This document shows positions 58,286-64,000 of a stretch of 64,000 nucleotides of DNA, in pieces (position 1 is the first letter of the stretch; every line of letters starts with the position of its first letter). The stretch lies in the NCBI GenBank assembly GCA_018105865.1, contig CM030848.1, positions 14,639,809-14,703,808 of the forward strand, in the 5' to 3' direction. Made by a program: the position numbers and the translations under genes. A model generated the notes under the pieces. It made no database searches. It was not told the origin of the DNA and saw only the letters and a list, made by a program, of their open reading frames with translations. Origin of the DNA: Metaphire vulgaris. Taxonomy: Eukaryota > Annelida > Clitellata > Crassiclitellata > Megascolecidae.

Positions 58286-58473
58286 ATGGTAGCCAGACCC
58301 AGTTACCGGTTAATCCGACCTAGAAACGTCTTTCGACTGAATGCTAATGAGAACACGGCGGCGGCCATCTTGGACGGCTACTGTCTCTTCGCTGGAGTGA
58401 TTGAAAACTCGCCGATTTTTGCGAGATTTCCCATTTATTTGCCGCAATTTCTCCAGATCGTCGCGATCCAGAT
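58286..58473 (+). promoter_or_regulatory. Synaptobrevin 5' UTR exon with YY1-like site
   Basis: GCGGCCATCTTGG at 58362-58374 fits an inverted YY1 element, common near start sites of TATA-less promoters. The exon ends CCAGAT at 58473 before a strong GTAAGT donor; the last two bases supply AT of the start codon. An upstream in-frame ATG at 58286 would add 62 residues if transcription starts before it. Confidence 0.5.
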
Positions 58474-60418
58474 GTAAGTTTGCGTGGGATTCGGAGAGTT
58501 TAACAACGGCAATTGCCGACGATTTGTACACAGGCTGCATTGTCTACTGCGCCGTCCGTTGCCCCCGCACGAAGTCCTCGTCAATTGTTTAACATTTTCT
58601 TCGCATTTGCGTTTTTCAGACGATTATTTTATCTAAAGTTGCGATTATTTTATCTAAAGATGAACTCTTTTCAAGCATATCTGTCTATTTTATACCGAAA
58701 GCTTCGATATTCCACGTTCTAAGACGATCGTGACCAAATATTAAGTGATAATGAATGACATTTATGTAGCGCCGTCATGATCGAGGTAAAAATGTCAGAC
58801 AGAAAAATTTATTCATGACATACACGTTGGCCGTATTAAAAATCTGCAGTTTTTCTTTTGGTTCAATTATTTTTTGCCAATGTTGACTCTGCGTCTGTGT
58901 AGTTTTGCGATCAGTCAATTTATATGACGCCACTATCTTAATGAATAAGGCATCATCCGATGGTGCCTCAGATCCAAACCTGATTAGGGCCAGGTCAGGC
59001 CAGAAGGGGCAGTCCAGATGATGCTGTACTATTGATTTCTAATATTAAATGGCTTTCATTGTCAGCAGGTCAGTAACTCAGTGTCATGGATAAGATTACA
59101 AAATGAATAGGTAATCTTAAGCAGATGCATGCTAATCAATTACTCACCTAACTCGCATTAGAAGGTTGCCATCATAGAAATCAAATGACGGTTTCAGTAT
59201 CTACCCTTTTGTATACTTACCTACTGCGGTTGAAGATGGTGGATTTATTAGGCATTACGTATGCTTTTGTGAATCTTTTTGGCATGTGATTATGTGATTT
59301 ATTGTGGATGTTTAGGTCTCAACCAACTCCAGCGAAGCCAGCCGCTGGCCCCGGTGGGCCCCCAGTGTAAGCTATTATGAATTTCTTGTTATTGCCAAAT
59401 TAACTGTGTCAAGTTTTGGTGTTTGATATTTTATTCTAATAAATGTGCATTTCCTTTGTCTTCTTGAAGCTTGCATGGCGCTTCTTGAATATGCTGATTA
59501 TAAAAATTGTGTCAAGTCTTAATGTCTTATTTGTTGCTTATTGCTATTATCCATTATGGTTTATGATGCGTTAGCACATCGTGAGCCTTTAGTGTGCTGT
59601 CTGCTATCCTGTAATGTAATAATAGACTTATACAGCACCTTTTTTATGTATTATTGGAAGTGCTCCCTGCTTTAGAGTTGCTTTATAAGAAAATGAGACT
59701 TTAGTCTTGTCTTTGCAATGGACCGAGTGTGGGAATAAGAAGTGTGGTTGAGTAGACGAAAACATCCTCTTCCAGAGAAAGGGTCCACTTGCTTTGGATG
59801 ACTGCTGCTGCTGCTGTTTACATGTCAACACATGGTGGTTGATGTGGGCACAGGGGAAGGGGGGGGGTTAAAGCATGTCGTGCATGTCAAGGCAGAGAAA
59901 GGGTTAAACGTCTAAAAGGGTTAAACTTCGATTCTTGTGTTAAGCATTAGAGGGAAGAAAGACTGTGTGCTTTGCTGCATCTGGCTATGTTATTCTACTG
60001 TTATTCTGCAGAGTTGTTAAATAGTAGGGAGTTGGGGATCAGTAGTATGTTGTGTACGGCGTCGCGATGGTTTTTCCATTTTATGTTTCTGTTAGCCCAG
60101 GTGCTGGGCCCAGTCCTGGTGGGCCACCACAGCCTGCACAGCAGAGCAAGAGATTACAGCAGACGCAGGCTCAAGTCGACGAGGTACTTCCGATCTACAC
60201 AGTCCGTCAATATTAGTGCTTATCTTCCTAGCCTGTTATTGCACAGCGACACATGATACTTTGCGTTGACGATATTAATTTCTATTACTGTTGGTGCATT
60301 TGTTGCACTGTTTTAGGTTGTTGATATTATGAGAGTAAATGTTGACAAAGTTTTGGAGAGAGATCAGAAATTAGCCGAGTTAGACGATCGGGCAGGTGAG
60401 TTTGCAGACTCATTATTG

Positions 60419-60465
<47 letters not shown>

Positions 60466-61049
60466 AAGGCAATTTTTATAGTGCAAGGCAGAGGTCAAGC
60501 TCTTTAATGATCCCTGTTATGTGATTCTTTATGGGAATAGTTCAAAATTGTTGTCTCATTGGTGTTGACTTGATGGCTAAATGTTAATTAGGTCTAATTT
60601 TGAATAACACCTCGTAAATATTTGTTGATGGAACTGTACCACTGACTTTTGGTGAATTTTACTGTTACTAAAATTTTATGCCTTTGACTTAAACGTGGAG
60701 GCTTCTTTGCCAGCTGAAGAATGTTCCTTTTATATCTATTGTCAAACCCGTATACTATCTTACACAAGATTTGCGATCTTTCGCCATTCTTCATAGTACA
60801 CGTAAGACTTTTGTTGCTGTTTAACCCTTTACAGTTACAGAGTTTGAACATTTTTGAGACTGTGACATTGACCCTTTGTTCTGGGGAATATTTCCCACCT
60901 TCCTTACTGCAAAAATTCACGGATTGAATTTCCTGTACAGTTGTTGGCACTACAAGGCTGGTTTTAGGTGATGTACTTGCTTGTTTGCCTTATATATTTC
61001 ATAATGTAAACCTTCTAAGACTAATAGGGTGTGTGTGTGTGTATATGTA

Positions 61050-61119
<70 letters not shown>

Positions 61120-62004
61120 TATGTATATATTGGTGTTTTATGTATAGATGCACTGCAGGCAGGGGCGTCACAGTTTGAGGCAAGTGCTGGAAAGTTGAAA
61201 AGGAAGTTTTGGTGGAAGAACATGAAGGTTAGTGGTTACACCTGGTTTATCCTTTGACCAGCAAGTTTTTGCTCATGTATTTTAGATTCAACATATGACC
61301 AAAACATCGTTATAAAGGCTATCACAGCATTATCCTATTCCATCAACAAATTCTCCCATACCGCCTTTTCTTTGTCAAGTGAAGGATGTGTTCACTTGTT
61401 ATGGTGCTTGTTTAGCCGGTGTATTGTTCAAAATATTTATATTATTTCAGAATATATATGAGTGTTCCAATTCTATAAGCAGGTGGTTCAATAAGGATTC
61501 TGTTGTGATGTTAATGAGAATATGTTTTGAAGTTTTTGTCCACATGATGCCTGAGACTTTTGGCGTTTGATTTGACTGACACATTTGTCGGAAAATTCAT
61601 TTCCTTGTTTTTGTTGCTGTGAAGAAAACGTTATAGTTCAGGCACATGATGACAGTTTTTAGGTGTTAAGGAAATGTACAGTAGTGCGTGAAATAATGTT
61701 ACCTGTTATTATGAATCTGATGACAGATGATGCTGATAATGGGAGCAGTAGTGGCTGTATTAGTCATCATTGTTGGAGGTAATGCATGCAGTTTGTCAGG
61801 CTGTGCTTGGCATTGTCGTGCCATACGCTAGTGCTTATGCGCTATACGTTGTTTCTTTTCTTTTTCTGTGTGTTCGTACTATTGGTTTTGTATTGTATGC
61901 TTGTGACGTCATTTTACTACTTTTTGTGTTTCTTATAAAAAAGAAGCGCGTCATTTATGTTGCACTGTTGGTTTAAGCCATTTTGCTCTTTCCTCGGGTG
62001 GCCA

Positions 62005-62059
<55 letters not shown>

Positions 62060-62439
62060 TATGGATGGATGGATCAGTTCTTCTGCAGTGTTCAGTCCAC
62101 ACTGGCCGATGTTGACCGGAGTCATACATAGATGGCGCCCCGGTGGGATTTTGTGGCTTCTTTGGCATGGATTAACAGATCTTACTTACCATGAGACAAC
62201 TGCATATTTAATGAGCGGGGAAATGCACTTTGGAAACTGGTGGGAAAATTCTGGCGCTCTTAAGCCAAGCAAAGTCGCGTTTTGGTCTCGTGCTATGCAC
62301 TGACATCTTGTTCCACTTCATCTCTGATTTGTCAGTCGTTGTTTTTTTAGCACATTTTTCTAGTCATTCCAGATGTTTTTTGTTTGATTTTAGTTTCAAA
62401 TAATTATTTGTTTGTATTTGTCTTGCATGTTCACTGTTA

Positions 62440-62503
<64 letters not shown>

Positions 62504-63944
62504 TGAATTTTAAAAGTATTTTCATGTTATGAGTTTATGTATTTCAGAACAGATGATATCATTTTGATTCACTTGGTTATCAGAAATGTGGATACCATTT
62601 GGTATCTAAGTACTTGATTGCTATGAGACCAGTGTGGGGATTTGCTTTCAGGTATATTTTCTTAAGCTGAATGTAATTTTTGGAATAAATCATAGAATTA
62701 TTTAACACTAAGAGGCCATCCATATATTATGTATGCAAAAGTCACATTTTCAGACCCATTAATGCATACGTAATATATGGATGGCCCCTAACTGCATGAT
62801 TTTATTGTAGATGCTGAGACACTGAATTGCTAAATAAGTAAATATCTTTAATAGTATAATAGAATAGCAATATTTATATTTATCTGAGTGTCTAGTTGTA
62901 ATTAGAATGTTTACCTCTGTTCATTGTTTTTCTCTTTTAATTTGATTTGATCTTTATCTTATTATGTATTTGACTTATTTAGTTTTGTTATTTTTTTATC
63001 GTTTGACCCACAATCTTTATTCTGCATTTATGATGCTCCACAAATGGTTTTGAAATGGGTTTAGCATGACAGCTGTAGGAGTGAAATATGACAAAACATC
63101 ACAGAACCCATTTTATCTACATGAAAGTGTGCCAGATTATATATAGGATATCTGAATATATCTGAATATATCTGTGCATAATATATACAGGCAACATATA
63201 TTTAACAGTTCTGGTCATCTTGGCTCCAGTTTTTATTTATTTTAAAGAATGGATTAGTTATTGAAGTTGTAATAATTGTGCACTCTTTGAAAGAGGAAGA
63301 GGTCTCATAAAATAGGCTTTTAATAAGTAGGGTTAAGTTTTTACAGCCAACATTTCATATAATAAGCACTTCTGTCTCAGTTTGCATTTTATAAGACACA
63401 TTACAGTATATGATATTTTTGTTATTTGTAGCATGGCTATATAACAAGTAAGTTTTGCATTTTTGTCTTGTATAATGATCATAAATGAATTATATTTTAA
63501 ATTTTTGCATTTAACTTCATAATTTTTCAGTTTGCAGTACCTGTTCTCTAAAATGCATTCATACAAATATTAATTAAGCTTTTCAATGCTGCTACACATG
63601 CTTACTTATCCTCCTAAACCACTTTAAATCATATATTATTATTATTATTATTATTATTTTGTAATATTGTTCATTTTGTGTTGACGTGCACTAGCTTGTT
63701 GGACTTGTGTGGCATTGTACAGTAATGTAAATTTGTAAAACTCTTGGCTTGTAAGAAATTGTCGTGTTTAATTTTGTCTGCATGATTTTCCCGTAGGTTC
63801 TCTGGTAGTGAGGTGGTAGCACAACAGCCACCCCCTGTGGCTCCGGCCCCAGCTCCAGCTCCAAGTGATTCTGACCCTTCAAGGCCCCATCAAAGCGGAG
63901 GTGGTGGTGGTGGTGGAGCTGCCGGCAACAAAGGCTCGAAATGA
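58472..63944 (+). CDS. Synaptobrevin / VAMP (neuronal R-SNARE) with Pro-rich tail
   Basis: Coding pieces 58472-58473, 59316-59366, 60096-60183, 60317-60395, 61148-61227, 61727-61778, 63432-63447 and 63797-63944 sum to 516 bp, 171 residues. [16 protein letters not shown] opens a Pro/Gly-rich head. The R-SNARE motif spans about 36-93 ([19 protein letters not shown]; 0-layer R62 in [18 protein letters not shown]). It is followed by [10 protein letters not shown], a transmembrane helix about 101-121, and a lumenal tail rich in Pro, Ala and Gly (124-171). VAMP pairs with syntaxin and SNAP-25 to fuse synaptic vesicles (family knowledge). Vertebrate VAMP2 stops after the membrane anchor; Drosophila n-Syb has a comparable Pro-rich tail. 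Skipping the microexon would instead give the short end GSLVVRW. Confidence 0.93.
60421..60464. repeat. (ATT)n microsatellite
   Basis: ATT run in a synaptobrevin intron. Confidence 0.95.
61028..61128. repeat. (GT)n/(AT)n/(ATGT)n microsatellite
   Basis: Mixed GT, AT and TATG repeats about 20 bp upstream of the acceptor of exon 61148-61227. Confidence 0.95.
62007..62056. repeat. (AT)n microsatellite
   Basis: About 25 AT units in the synaptobrevin intron before the microexon. Confidence 0.95.
62442..62502. repeat. (ATT)n microsatellite
   Basis: About 20 ATT units in the same synaptobrevin intron. Confidence 0.95.
63432..63447 (+). other. 16-bp coding microexon of synaptobrevin
   Basis: CATGGCTATATAACAA lies between a TTGTTATTTGTAG acceptor and a GTAAGT donor. 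Its phase (enters 1, leaves 2) exactly bridges 61778 and 63797, giving AWLYNK at the lumenal edge of the membrane helix. Confidence 0.75.
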
Positions 63945-64000
63945 GTTTTCTTCCTGCTACCGGGCCGTCGAATCTGATGCACACTTGGCCCGACTTGCGT

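Noticed and set aside
58286..58471. 62-residue N-terminal extension of synaptobrevin from an upstream in-frame ATG
   Set aside because: The family has short heads starting MS-; the segment looks like 5' UTR with a YY1-type site. It cannot be excluded if transcription begins further upstream.
58793..58805. ATG TCA GAC as synaptobrevin start
   Set aside because: No GT donor in phase follows; the split AT|G start fits the splice signals better.

Overview
This is a eukaryotic, metazoan window: genes are split into short exons with GT-AG introns, there is heavy (ATT)n/(ATC)n/(AGT)n/(AT)n microsatellite load, and there are several kinds of non-LTR and DNA transposon debris. Gene content (PLEKHF2/phafin, SPC25, a USP53/54-like protein, a C1orf52-like protein, an amphioxus-type ATP-dependent RNA ligase, neuronal-type synaptobrevin) points to an invertebrate animal, plausibly an aquatic deuterostome such as a lancelet, echinoderm or hemichordate. 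The species cannot be fixed from the sequence alone. All gene models were spliced by hand from exon phase, GT/AG signals and remembered family patterns; none was checked by alignment.

Layout. 1-835: decayed LINE reverse transcriptase (-). 1553-5273: PLEKHF2-like gene (-), seven coding exons with PH and FYVE domains. 5467-28515: one 23-kb mobile element, bounded by a perfect 9-bp target-site duplication and ~110-126-bp terminal inverted repeats, filled almost entirely by a satellite of GGT-starting 10-bp words arranged in higher-order repeats. It looks like a giant Foldback/Mutator-type non-autonomous transposon and sits 185 bp upstream of the PLEKHF2 start codon. 29920-32344: 3' two thirds of SPC25 (-). 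33546-36595: small C2H2-finger gene (+), with LINE fragments in and after its introns. 38155-41967: tail of a USP53/54-like domain followed by coiled-coil exons (+). Two of these exons (41014-41169, 41404-41523) are an inverted duplicate of SPC25 coiled-coil exons, captured in frame. Around them lie Tigger/pogo transposase pieces (39977-40360, 42084-42246) and an intact but RT-less LINE endonuclease ORF (42272-43888, -). 44405-45500: exons of an unrecognised nuclear-looking tail (+). 47968-49017: C1orf52-like two-exon gene (+). 50209-57346: thirteen-exon RNA ligase (+). 58472-63944: synaptobrevin (+), with an initiator codon split by an intron, a 16-bp microexon and a proline/glycine-rich tail.

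The genes do not form an operon or obvious pathway. The special interest of the window is structural: the giant decamer-satellite transposon, and a local rearrangement that moved SPC25 exons into a neighbouring gene. The rest is repeats and intronic or intergenic sequence in which I see no further genes.
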